From positions 248,001 through 312,000 of the forward strand of contig OY969122.1 in NCBI GenBank assembly GCA_963698085.1: 64,000 nt of DNA. Direction: 5' to 3'. Both the position numbers and the translations under genes were made by a program. Shown piece by piece: positions 36,963 to 44,685 of the stretch (its first letter is position 1; each line of letters begins with the position of its first letter). This stretch comes from VRUE01 sp963698085 (GTDB lineage Bacteria > Actinomycetota > Thermoleophilia > Solirubrobacterales > 70-9). The notes beneath the pieces were generated by a model. The model was not told the origin of the DNA. It did not search any database and worked only from the letters and a program-made list of their open reading frames with translations.

Positions 36963-37331
36963 TCAGGTCCCGAGCAACTCGCGGTAGAAGCGGTAGTCGC
37001 GGCGATCGGGCCGCAGGTTTGCTGCGAGCGCCAGGTGATGGCGAGCGCGCTCGGTCTCGCCGGTCTTGGCGAGGGCACGGCCGAGGCAGAAGTGGGCGAA
37101 GTCGTTGACCTGGTGGGTGTCGACGACGGCCTCGAACTCCGCCGCGGCGGCGGCGAAACGGCCGCAACGGAAGTAGGCACGCCCCAACGCCTCGCGCACC
37201 GAGGACTTCTCTGGCGCCCGCCTGGCCGCCGCCTCCAGCGGCTCCATCGCCTGCTCGAAGTCAGCCTCCTCGAGCAGCTCGATCCCCCTCCTATAGAGGA
37301 CAAAGGTCGACTCGCTCTCGCTGATCGCCAT
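36963..37331 (-). CDS. TPR-repeat protein
   Basis: A 122-residue soluble protein made of about three tetratricopeptide repeats (LYRRGIELLEEADFEQAMEP, VREALGRAYFRCGRFAAAAA, HFCLGRALAKTGETERARHH). It is likely a protein-interaction adaptor. I chose ATG 37331; a longer frame continues into the MITE-like element but has no similarity to TPR sequence. The element ends 13 bases upstream, so it supplies the whole promoter region of this gene. Confidence 0.8.
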   Translation of the reverse strand: MAISESESTFVLYRRGIELLEEADFEQAMEPLEAAARRAPEKSSVREALGRAYFRCGRFAAAAAEFEAVVDTHQVNDFAHFCLGRALAKTGETERARHHLALAANLRPDRRDYRFYRELLGT

Positions 37332-37343
37332 GCCGTCGGAGTT

Positions 37344-37462
37344 TAGGGACCCGTCTCGGTAGGGATGGAACGTCTTGTACTTTTTTTGCGGCGACGACCT
37401 CGGACGACCGCCAACTGTCTTCAAAAAAAGTTAAGTGGAATCCCTACCGAGACGGGTCCCTA
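37344..37462. mobile_element. 119-bp MITE-like element with 23-bp terminal inverted repeats
   Basis: Perfect terminal inverted repeats at 37344-37366 and 37440-37462, with core GGGACCCGTCTCGGTAGGGA, flanked by TA at both outer ends. The interior holds T-tract and A-tract blocks in mirrored positions and no gene. TA at both borders fits IS630/mariner-type insertion, with TA duplicated. The right-hand border provides the TAG stop (37462-37460) of the epimerase gene. Confidence 0.8.
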
Positions 37463-38458
37463 GCCACCACGCACCGCGGCGATCGTTTCGCGCAGCGTCC
37501 CCCGGGCGTCGTGATGCGGCATCCAGTGCAGCTTGCGGCGGGCCCGCGAGGTGTCCATCAGCACCGGGCGGCGGACCGTCTCGATCCAGGCGGCCTCGGC
37601 GGGCAGGAACGGCAGGAAGGGCGCCACCGCCTCGGCGGCGACCCCGACGGCGAGCTGCGGCGCCGGCACCGAGTGCCAGCCGAGCTCGTCGGCGAGGTCG
37701 GAGACGGTCAGCTCGCCGGGGCCGGCGAGGTTGTAGACGCCGGGCTCGCCGTGGCCGATAACCGCGGCACAAAGAGCGGCGGCGACGTCGTCGTGATGGA
37801 CGAGCTGGAACGGCACGCCGGGGTCGGGCAGCACCGGCCGCAGCGAGGGCGCCTTGCCAAGCGCCCAGCGCACCGGCCCCGGCAGCTTCTGGCCGAGCGT
37901 CAGCAGCGGCACCAGCTCCAGCAACAGCGGCGCCCGCGGACCGGCGACGATGCAGGGTCGGAATACGTATGCGTCGGTCGCCGAGCCCGCCAGCGCCTCC
38001 CCCAGCTCCGACTCGACCTCGGCCTTGTCGGCCGAGTAAGGGTGGCGGGCAGTGCCGCGCACCGGCTCGTCCTCGCTGAGCAGCTCGGGCAGGCTGCGGT
38101 GGAAGCCGTAAGCGGCGACCGAGGAGGTGTAGATCAGGCGCTTGGCGCCGGCGATGGCCGCCGCCTCGAAGACGTTGCGCGAGCCAGTCAGGTTGATCTC
38201 ACGGCTCTCCCCCTTGCCGGCGACGATGACGAAGGCGAGGTGAACGACCACGTCGGCATCAGCGACCAAGGCATCGACGGCCTCGCGATCGAGGATGTCG
38301 CCGCGCCGGTATTCGGTCTTCTCCCAACCCTGGGCGCCGAGGTCGAAGGGGCGCCGCGCCATGCCGATTACCCGCTCAACCTCCGGTGCCCGCTCGAGGG
38401 CGGAGATGAATGATTTGCCGATCTCCCCCGTTGGGCCGGTGACTGCAACAGTCAACAT
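37460..38458 (-). CDS. NAD-dependent epimerase/dehydratase family protein
   Basis: A 332-residue extended short-chain dehydrogenase. The N-terminal NAD motif is TVAVTGPTGEIGKS (GxxGxxG). The block ADVVVHLAFVIVAG and the Ser/Tyr/Lys catalytic area (YTSSVAAYGFH with a later YSADK) are visible. ATG 38458 was chosen because a GGGAG ribosome site lies 11 bases upstream. The stop codon is formed by the terminal repeat of the MITE-like element, so the original C-terminus may have been changed. The substrate is not predictable. Confidence 0.88.
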   Translation of the reverse strand: MLTVAVTGPTGEIGKSFISALERAPEVERVIGMARRPFDLGAQGWEKTEYRRGDILDREAVDALVADADVVVHLAFVIVAGKGESREINLTGSRNVFEAAAIAGAKRLIYTSSVAAYGFHRSLPELLSEDEPVRGTARHPYSADKAEVESELGEALAGSATDAYVFRPCIVAGPRAPLLLELVPLLTLGQKLPGPVRWALGKAPSLRPVLPDPGVPFQLVHHDDVAAALCAAVIGHGEPGVYNLAGPGELTVSDLADELGWHSVPAPQLAVGVAAEAVAPFLPFLPAEAAWIETVRRPVLMDTSRARRKLHWMPHHDARGTLRETIAAVRGG

Positions 38459-38556
38459 GGCCAGCAATTCTCCCGAAACTGCGGGGTAAACGATCCAAGA
38501 GCCCGGCTTGGCAATGCAAAGTTGTCGCGATTAAGCAAAGATGCCCGATCGGGCAG

Positions 38557-38598
38557 TTCAGTCAACTACATTCAGTTTTTCAGTCAACTGCGTTCAGT
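38557..38598. promoter_or_regulatory. Operator-like direct repeat before the ArsR-like gene
   Basis: Two 20-bp direct repeats, TTCAGTCAACTRCRTTCAGT, at 38557-38576 and 38579-38598, start 22 bases apart (two helical turns). TTCAGT occurs four times. The array ends 16 bases before the GTG of the winged-helix gene. Likely the binding site of that regulator or a promoter overlap. Confidence 0.6.
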
Positions 38599-38614
38599 AC
38601 AAAGAGGAGAACTC

Positions 38615-38836
38615 GTGCCGACCCAAGAGATGAGAGCACTCTGGCATCCAACCAGAGCACGGATCCTCGAGCTCCTCAAGGCTGAGCCGGCGACCCGCTC
38701 ACAGCTGGCCGAGGCCGTCGGCGCTCCCTACGCGGAGATCGCCTACCACTGCCGCGCCCTGCACCGTTCAGGCTGCATCCAGTACGCCGAATCGTCGGGC
38801 CCCGACGCCGACGATCCGCTCTTCGAAGCCGTCTAG
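38615..38836 (+). CDS. Small ArsR-like winged-helix regulator
   Basis: A 73-residue DNA-binding protein, essentially one winged helix: LWHPTRARILELLKAEPATR, SQLAEAVGAPYAEIAYHCRA, LHRSGCIQYAE. I chose the GTG at 38615 because AAGAGGAGAA lies just before it. Longer upstream frames would cross the operator repeats. No metal-binding cysteine pair is evident (one Cys in YHCRAL and one in SGCIQ). It precedes the tRNA/synthetase cluster on the same strand and is the likely local regulator. Confidence 0.75.
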   Translation: MPTQEMRALWHPTRARILELLKAEPATRSQLAEAVGAPYAEIAYHCRALHRSGCIQYAESSGPDADDPLFEAV

Positions 38837-38846
38837 CCCAGACGAA

Positions 38847-38883
38847 ATCCCTGCAACCGCCCGACTTGGGAGGTCGCAGGGAT
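38847..38883 (+). terminator. Terminator-like hairpin after the regulator gene
   Basis: Arms ATCCCTGC (38847-38854) and GCAGGGAT (38876-38883), with further AACC/GGT pairing inside, 11 bases after the stop. It is followed by only a short T run, so termination may be weak or factor-assisted. It separates the regulator from the tRNA promoter. Confidence 0.45.
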
Positions 38884-38929
38884 CTTTGGCTGGACATGAC
38901 TCGGGTTCCGTTGTTACACTCCAAAATTA

Positions 38930-38957
38930 TTGAATAGTTACTCTGCTATTTGATAAA
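38930..38957 (+). promoter_or_regulatory. Putative promoter of the tRNA and synthetase cluster
   Basis: TTGAAT (38930-38935), 16-base spacer, GATAAA (38952-38957), in an AT-rich stretch that stands out from its surroundings. Transcription would begin near 38964, directly at the tRNA 5' end. Confidence 0.45.
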
Positions 38958-38964
38958 CAAATAC

Positions 38965-39036
38965 GCACCAGTACCTCAATCGGTTAGAGGATCGGGTTTG
39001 TAAGCCGAGGATCCGGGTTCGAGCCCCGGCTGGTGC
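38965..39036 (+). tRNA. tRNA-Thr(UGU)-like gene with unusual stems
   Basis: A 72-base cloverleaf. The acceptor stem GCACCAG/CTGGTGC and the T stem CCGGG/CCCGG (loop TTCGAGC) are perfect; the D arm is CCTC-AATCGGTTA-GAGG. The anticodon loop TTTGTAA gives TGT (Thr, reads ACA). Oddities are C10-G25 where nearly all tRNAs have a purine at position 10, and a G-G opposition closing the anticodon loop (31/39), so that stem has four good pairs. The Levitt pair A15-T48 is kept. No CCA is encoded. It stands 25 bases before the synthetase-like gene with no terminator between. It could be the cell's ordinary tRNA-Thr or one dedicated to biosynthesis. Confidence 0.75.
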
Positions 39037-39061
39037 ATCGGCGCTGGGTTTCGCCGGGACT

Positions 39062-40741
39062 ATGGACATCAATCTCTTCGACTACTTCGACGAAGCGGGA
39101 GGCGGGGGTGACGCCCAAGCGCACTGGACGCTGCGAGCGCCCTACCGCCCGCACGAGCGCTTCGACCTGATGCTCGTGCCGCGGGTGGACGGCTGGCAGG
39201 AGGACCCGGGCGCGCTTGCCGCCCTGGAGGAGGTCGAGCGCCAACCGTGGGTGGCGTCGGTCGCCCGTGAGGGCAAGCAGGCCTGGCTGCGGCTCGACGA
39301 CGGCTGGGTGGCGGAGCGAGGCGCGGCGCTGGAGGAAGGCGAGGAGGCCGTTGCCGGCTGTGGCGATATCGCCTCGGGCCGGCGCTTCTCACTCAACTTC
39401 TGGGACGCCAACTCGACCAAGGCGCTGCACATCGGCCACCTGCGCAACCTGGCGCTGGGCAACGCGCTCGGCAACGCCCTGGGCGAGGCCGGTGGCGAGG
39501 TCGAGCGCCGCAGCATCATCTGCGACATCGGCCGCAGCATGGGCGAGGCGATGGCCGGCGTCGTGCGCAGCGGCAAGTACCCGCAAGGGTCCGGTGAGGC
39601 AGGCGGCGTCAAGAGCGACCACTTCGTCGGCTACTGCTACGCCGACTACGTCAAGAACGGTGCCAACGGCGCCGCTCTTGGCCTCGCACAGGACCACCCT
39701 GCCGACTCGCTCACGCGCGAGGTCAATGTCCAGGAAGACAGCGCCGATGAGCTATTGCAGCGGGTGCTGAACGGTGACCAGACGGCGCTGGAACTGTGGT
39801 CACAGACGCGCGCCTGGGTGATCTCCGGCCAGCGCAAGACCTTGGCTCGGCTCGGCATCTACTTCGACCGCGTCTTCTTCGAGTCCGACTTCCTGCCCGA
39901 GGTGGCGGAACTGGCCGAGCTCGGCCTGCAGGAGGGAACGCTGGAGAAACGCGTCGACGGCACGGTGATCTACATGACCGACCGCGAGGAGTTGGAGGAA
40001 ATGCCGCTGGTCCGCTCCGACGGGGTGCCGACCCAGCACATGCGCGCCCTCGCCTACTGGCTGGCCGACACCGGCCTCGACGGCTCGACCTCGGTCCAGG
40101 TCTGCGGCCAGGAGTGGTACGCCCACGTGACATGCCGCCGGCAGCTGATGGCCGAGCTGGTCCACACCGACAGCGGCAACGGTTTCCACCCCTACCACGA
40201 CATCTTCCACGGCATGGTCGCGCGCGAACGCGAAAAGATCGCCTCGAGCAAGAAGGACGCGGTACTGATTGACCATCTGGTCGAGTGGATCGACGAGCAG
40301 ATCGAGGCCGATCCCGAGCGCGAGGCGATACGCCGCGGCCACCCCTCCCCCGATCGCGTCGCCTCGCAGGTCGCGCTCGGCTACTTCCTCCTGCACACGG
40401 CGACCAAGCGGGTCGATTTTGAGCCGGAGAAGCTGCTCGCCGACGACAAGGCGCTCGGCTGGGACCTGGTGCGGGCACGATCCCGCGACGGCAACGGCGC
40501 GGCGCCGGCCGAGGCGCCCGAGCTCGATCCCGACTATCGCTTCGCTGTCGTCCAAGCGGAGACCTACGGACGCTTGCTGGGCCGCGTCACGGAGAGCCTC
40601 CAGGTGGCGCCGCTGGCACGCTACGCCTCGCACCTCGCCCGCTGGCAGCTCGCCGAGAAGCGGGCACCGCACGTGCGACGGGTCGTCAACTCGACCCTCG
40701 ACCGCACCGCGCGCGGGCTCGGCCTGGAGGCAGCGGCATGA
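39062..40741 (+). CDS. ArgRS-like class Ia aminoacyl-tRNA synthetase paralogue
   Basis: A 559-residue class I synthetase nearest to arginyl-tRNA synthetase. The HIGH motif is ALHIGHLRNL (residues 123-126), followed by an ArgRS-like CDIGRSMGEAMAG block. A KMSKS-like loop appears as EKIASSKKDAV near residue 390. A DALR-type anticodon-binding helix region closes the protein (LARYASHLARW to GLGL). The N-terminal about 100 residues do not resemble a standard Add1 domain. The next six genes are biosynthetic and translationally coupled, so I infer that it charges a tRNA for a tRNA-dependent transferase, or is a resistance copy, rather than serving translation. Confidence 0.85.
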   Translation: MDINLFDYFDEAGGGGDAQAHWTLRAPYRPHERFDLMLVPRVDGWQEDPGALAALEEVERQPWVASVAREGKQAWLRLDDGWVAERGAALEEGEEAVAGCGDIASGRRFSLNFWDANSTKALHIGHLRNLALGNALGNALGEAGGEVERRSIICDIGRSMGEAMAGVVRSGKYPQGSGEAGGVKSDHFVGYCYADYVKNGANGAALGLAQDHPADSLTREVNVQEDSADELLQRVLNGDQTALELWSQTRAWVISGQRKTLARLGIYFDRVFFESDFLPEVAELAELGLQEGTLEKRVDGTVIYMTDREELEEMPLVRSDGVPTQHMRALAYWLADTGLDGSTSVQVCGQEWYAHVTCRRQLMAELVHTDSGNGFHPYHDIFHGMVAREREKIASSKKDAVLIDHLVEWIDEQIEADPEREAIRRGHPSPDRVASQVALGYFLLHTATKRVDFEPEKLLADDKALGWDLVRARSRDGNGAAPAEAPELDPDYRFAVVQAETYGRLLGRVTESLQVAPLARYASHLARWQLAEKRAPHVRRVVNSTLDRTARGLGLEAAA

Positions 40742-42900
40742 GAACGCTGCTCGTCGACAACCACGACTCCTACACCTACAACGTCTTCCACCTGCTGGCA
40801 GGCGTCAGCGGCGAAGAGCCGATCGTGGTCGACAACGACGCCGTCTCCTGGCGAGCGCTCTCGCGCTGGGACTTCGACGCGATCGTCCTCTCCCCCGGCC
40901 CCGGCAGCCCCGAGCGCTGGCATGACTTCTGCGTCTGCAACGACATCCTCCGCTACAGCGAGATCCCGGTGCTCGGCATCTGCCTCGGCCACCAGGGGCT
41001 CGGCCACCTGCTCAACGGCAAGGTCTCGAGCGCGCCGGAGGCGATGCACGGCCGGCTCAGCCGCATCCACCACTCTGACGACGGGCTCTTCGCCGGCATC
41101 CCACAGGATTTCCCAGTCGTCCGCTACCACTCGCTGCAGATAACCGACATGGGCCCGGACGGCCAGATCACCGCCTGGGCCGACGACGGGGTCGTGATGG
41201 GGATCGAACACAAGCGGCGGCCGATGTGGGGCGTCCAGTTCCACCCCGAGTCGGTGGCCACCGAGCACGGCGCCAGACTGGTCGAGAACTTCTACGGGCT
41301 CGCCCGCCGCCTGCGCTCGCCGCGCTGGCGCGGCGCCAAACGGCCGCTGCAGCCACGGCGGCGGACCGAGGTGCGTCGCAGCCGCAGCGCAGCGGGCGGC
41401 GAGAGCGAGCTGCGCCTGCGCCGCGTCCCGGGCGAACCATCGACCGAGGCCCTCTTCGAACGGCTCTTCGGCGACGCCGAGCACGCCTTCTGGCTCGACA
41501 GTGCCGACGCACCGACGCGACTCGCCCAGCGCTCCTTTCTCGGCACCAGCGCCGGCGCCACCCGCTGCGTGCTCGAATACGACGTCGAGTCCGGCACCGC
41601 GATCCGACACGGCGCCGGCGCCACGACCAGCGAGCGCGCCTCGATCTTCGACTTGCTCGACCGCGAGCTCGCAGGGCACGCGATCGAGCCTCCCCCCGCC
41701 GACCTCCCTCCCGGACTGATGGGCGGCTTCGTCGGCTATCTCGGCTACGAGCTCAAGGCGGACTGCGGCTCGCCAAACGCGCATCGGTCGGACACGCCCG
41801 ATGCAGTGATGATGCTCGCCAACCGCCTCGTCGCTGTCGATCACTTGCGTAGACGGACGCATCTGGTCGCGCTCTGCCACGGCGACGAGGCGGAAGCCGA
41901 GACTTGGCTCGACGTGGCCGAGGAAGCGGTGCGGGACATCATCGCCAACCCGCCCGAGCCGGCGGTTCCGCTCGCCCTCAGCGGCGGGCCGACGGACTCG
42001 GAGGTGAGCTTCAAGTGCGGCCGTGGTCGCGAGCAATACCTCGCCGACATCGCCCGCAGCCAAGCGGAACTCGCCGCCGGCGAGTCCTATGAGGTCTGCC
42101 TCACCGACCAGATCTCAACCAACGCCAGCCCCGACCCCTTCGACCTCTACCGCCTGCTGCGGCGCCGCAATCCGGCGCCCTTCGCTGCTTACTTGAAGCT
42201 CGGCGAGATGGCTGTGGTCAGCTCCTCGCCGGAGCGCTTCCTCTCGGTCGACCGCGAGCGCCGCGTCGAGGCACGCCCGATTAAGGGCACGACCTCGCGC
42301 TCGGAAGACCCCGAGCGCGATGAGGCGCTGCGCGCCGAGCTGACCGAAGACGAGAAGACCTACGCTGAGCACCTGATGATCGTCGACCTGCTGCGCAACG
42401 ACCTCGGCCGCGTCTGCGAGGTCGGCAGCGTCGGCGTCCCCGAGCTGATGATCGTCGAGGACTACGCCACCGTGCACCAGCTGATTTCGACCGTCAGCGG
42501 CATGCTGGACCCGGAGCGGACGGCAGCCGAATGCGCGCGCGCCTGCTTCCCGGGTGGCTCAATGACCGGCGCGCCGAAGGAGCGCACGATGGAGATCATC
42601 GACGGCCTCGAGGACGAGGCGCGCGGCGTCTACTCGGGCGCGATCGGCTGGTTCGGGATCGACGGCGCGATGGACCTCAGCATTGTCATCCGCACGATCG
42701 TGATGCGGCCGGGCCGGACGACGATCGGGGCCGGCGGCGCGATCGTCATGCAGTCCGATCCCGAGGACGAGTTCGACGAGATCCTGCTCAAGGCGCGGGC
42801 GCCGATGGCGACGATCGCCGAGGCGGTCACCGGCTCGCGCTCGCCAGAGGCCTGGACGGTGGAGCTGGAGCCGCAGGCGGAGGCCGCCGGGGCACTATGA
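40738..42900 (+). CDS. pabAB: Fused aminodeoxychorismate synthase (PabA-PabB)
   Basis: A 720-residue fusion converting chorismate and glutamine to 4-amino-4-deoxychorismate. The N-terminal glutamine amidotransferase has the nucleophile in GICLGHQG (Cys82) and the His/Glu in FHPES. After a basic linker (about 200-230) comes the chorismate-binding synthase domain with PIKGTTSR and GGSMTGAPKERTMEIID. The Lys of PIKGT marks aminodeoxychorismate synthase; anthranilate synthase has PIAGT. The ATG overlaps the synthetase stop (ATGA). Linked to a chorismate mutase, this matches the entry into 4-aminophenylalanine-type pathways (papA/papB, cmlB/cmlD) rather than folate alone. Confidence 0.93.
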   Translation: MRTLLVDNHDSYTYNVFHLLAGVSGEEPIVVDNDAVSWRALSRWDFDAIVLSPGPGSPERWHDFCVCNDILRYSEIPVLGICLGHQGLGHLLNGKVSSAPEAMHGRLSRIHHSDDGLFAGIPQDFPVVRYHSLQITDMGPDGQITAWADDGVVMGIEHKRRPMWGVQFHPESVATEHGARLVENFYGLARRLRSPRWRGAKRPLQPRRRTEVRRSRSAAGGESELRLRRVPGEPSTEALFERLFGDAEHAFWLDSADAPTRLAQRSFLGTSAGATRCVLEYDVESGTAIRHGAGATTSERASIFDLLDRELAGHAIEPPPADLPPGLMGGFVGYLGYELKADCGSPNAHRSDTPDAVMMLANRLVAVDHLRRRTHLVALCHGDEAEAETWLDVAEEAVRDIIANPPEPAVPLALSGGPTDSEVSFKCGRGREQYLADIARSQAELAAGESYEVCLTDQISTNASPDPFDLYRLLRRRNPAPFAAYLKLGEMAVVSSSPERFLSVDRERRVEARPIKGTTSRSEDPERDEALRAELTEDEKTYAEHLMIVDLLRNDLGRVCEVGSVGVPELMIVEDYATVHQLISTVSGMLDPERTAAECARACFPGGSMTGAPKERTMEIIDGLEDEARGVYSGAIGWFGIDGAMDLSIVIRTIVMRPGRTTIGAGGAIVMQSDPEDEFDEILLKARAPMATIAEAVTGSRSPEAWTVELEPQAEAAGAL

Positions 42901-43412
42901 GCGACGGCGTTCCGAGCGTGCCCGAGGCGCCACCCCGCCCCGAGGCGGCGGCGGACGCCCGCATCCGCGCGGCGACCGAGGAGGACGCAGCCGGGGTGGC
43001 AAAGGCGGTCGAAGCGCTGCTGATCGAGCTCGGCGGCGAGCGTCCTTCGACGGCGGCGCTGCAGGAGGGGGCGCGGACCCTGGCCACGGACCCGCGGGCC
43101 GGCGCTCTGCTGGTGGCGGAGTACGAGGGAACGATCGTCGGCATCCTCGCCGCCAGCTGGCAGTACGCGATCCACGTGCCCGGTCACTACGGCACGATCC
43201 AAGACCTCTGGGTTCACCCCGAGTGGCGCAGCCGGGCGCTCGGCCGGGAGCTGATTCTCGCCCTGGTGAGGCAAGCGACGGAGAGTGGCGTGCCGCGACT
43301 CGAGGTCGGCCTGCCGCAGGAGAGCTTCGGCCAGCTCGCCGCCACCGAACGCTTCTACCGCGAGAACGGCTTCATGCCACTTGGCCCGCGCATGCGGCGG
43401 CTGCTCTCATGA
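42897..43412 (+). CDS. GNAT-family acyltransferase
   Basis: A 171-residue GNAT protein. The acyl-CoA/aminoacyl binding region IQDLWVHPEWRSRALGRELI contains the motif A arginines, although the usual Q/RxxGxG/A reads RSRALG. The C-terminal block is ATERFYRENGFMPLG. ATGA overlaps couple it to both neighbours. Some GNAT enzymes transfer amino acids from charged tRNAs onto small molecules (known for several phosphonate and peptide antibiotics). With an ArgRS-like gene in the operon, that is a reasonable inference, but ordinary N-acetylation is equally possible. Confidence 0.85.
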   Translation: MSDGVPSVPEAPPRPEAAADARIRAATEEDAAGVAKAVEALLIELGGERPSTAALQEGARTLATDPRAGALLVAEYEGTIVGILAASWQYAIHVPGHYGTIQDLWVHPEWRSRALGRELILALVRQATESGVPRLEVGLPQESFGQLAATERFYRENGFMPLGPRMRRLLS

Positions 43413-44377
43413 GCGCCGAGCTGTTGATGGTCGAGCAGCGGGGCGGCCACGTCGACGGCGCCCCCTGGATTCTCGAAGGCGGTCGCAAGCTGCCGGGAAT
43501 GGACGACCGACGGCGGATCGCGGAGCTGCGCAACGGGCTGGTCTGCCACGCCGGAGTGCGATCGTGCGCCGCGCAAGCGGAGATGACCGAGGTCGAGCGG
43601 ACGCTGGCCGAGCTGCACGAGCCCGACTACCTGCGGACGCTGAAGGAGATCGAATCCGAGGAGCCGGTGGTGATGCCGGAGCTGGCCGCACCCGGGTTGC
43701 CGCCCGACGTACCGGTCAGCGCCCGCCTCGTCGCCGCCGCACACGAGGGGGTACGGACGGCGATCAGCGCCGCGGACCGGCTGCTCGACGGCGCCCGCTT
43801 CTCTTACGCGTTGTGCCGCCCGCCGGGCCACCACGCCGGCCCGGATTGGTTTGCCGGCTACTGCTACCTCAACTCCGCCGCAGCAGCGGCGCTGACCCTG
43901 CGTGAGGGAGGAATGGTGCCGGTCGGGATTCTCGACCTCGACCTGCACTACCCCAACGGCACCGCGGCGATCGTGGCGCGGATGGGCGACACCAGCCTGC
44001 ACTCGCTGCACGCCTGGCCGGTGACCAATGTGGCCGCCCAGACCGTCACCCCGAGCAATGACCGCGAACGCGTGGTCGAGTTCACCGGCAGCCCCGACGC
44101 CGCGACCTACCTGGACGCGGTCGCGCGGTCGGTCAAGTCGCTCGCCACCAGCTCGGAGGCACTGGTCGTCTCGCTCGGCTACGACACGGTGAAGGGGGAC
44201 CCGCACGGGGACTGGGGGTTCTCGCCGGCGATCTTCGCTCAGATCGGCCGCCTGCTCGCGGCCTCGGGGTTGCCGATCTGCGTGGTTCAGGAGGGCGGCT
44301 ACGCGCTGCACACGCTGGCCGCCTGCAGCTACGCCTTCGCGGCGGGGCTGCTCGACGAGGCGGTGGCGCCGGTATGA
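43409..44377 (+). CDS. HDAC-like amidohydrolase (acetylpolyamine amidohydrolase family)
   Basis: A 322-residue zinc-dependent deacetylase-fold enzyme. The catalytic His pair is in RPPGHHAGP, the zinc ligands Asp and His in ILDLDLHYPNGT, and a third Asp in LGYDTVKGDPHG. The usual HHGNGT reads HYPNGT, so substrate contacts differ from classical members. It follows the GNAT gene with a 4-base overlap. A likely role is removal of an acyl or amide protecting group, pairing with the GNAT step. Confidence 0.85.
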   Translation: MSAELLMVEQRGGHVDGAPWILEGGRKLPGMDDRRRIAELRNGLVCHAGVRSCAAQAEMTEVERTLAELHEPDYLRTLKEIESEEPVVMPELAAPGLPPDVPVSARLVAAAHEGVRTAISAADRLLDGARFSYALCRPPGHHAGPDWFAGYCYLNSAAAAALTLREGGMVPVGILDLDLHYPNGTAAIVARMGDTSLHSLHAWPVTNVAAQTVTPSNDRERVVEFTGSPDAATYLDAVARSVKSLATSSEALVVSLGYDTVKGDPHGDWGFSPAIFAQIGRLLAASGLPICVVQEGGYALHTLAACSYAFAAGLLDEAVAPV

Positions 44378-44685
44378 GCCAGGACGGACTCGAGCCCCAC
44401 CGCCGCCGCCTCGACGGGCTCGATGACGAGATCGCCCGCCTGCTCGGCGAGCGCTTCGAGGTCTGCCGACAGATCGCCCGCTACAAGCGCGCCAACGACA
44501 TCCCGATGATGCAGCCGCAGCGGGTGGTCGCGGTGCGCGAGCGCTACCTGGCGCGGGGCGAGGAGGCGAAGCTACCGGCCGAATTCACCGCCGACCTCTT
44601 CGAGCTGCTGATCGCCGCCACCTGCAAGGAGGAGGACGAGCTGATGGCGGCGCTGGAGACTTCCTCAGAGGGTGGGGGCCAGTGA
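44374..44685 (+). CDS. Chorismate mutase (AroQ/PapB type)
   Basis: A 103-residue all-helical chorismate mutase. Key residues of the AroQ fold are seen: Arg in HRRRLDGLDDEIARLLGERF, Arg/Lys in VCRQIARYKRAN, then QRVVAVRERY and a C-terminal helix. In pap/cml-type clusters this small enzyme acts on 4-amino-4-deoxychorismate to give 4-amino-4-deoxyprephenate. The link with pabAB in the same operon supports that here. No PapC-like prephenate dehydrogenase gene is in the window. It overlaps both neighbours by 4 bases. Confidence 0.9.
   Translation: MSQDGLEPHRRRLDGLDDEIARLLGERFEVCRQIARYKRANDIPMMQPQRVVAVRERYLARGEEAKLPAEFTADLFELLIAATCKEEDELMAALETSSEGGGQ

Noticed and set aside
38965..39036. Reading the tRNA as tRNA-Tyr (GTA) or tRNA-Arg
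   Set aside because: A Tyr tRNA would need a long variable arm, and no Arg anticodon fits a seven-base loop; TGT fits the canonical loop position best.
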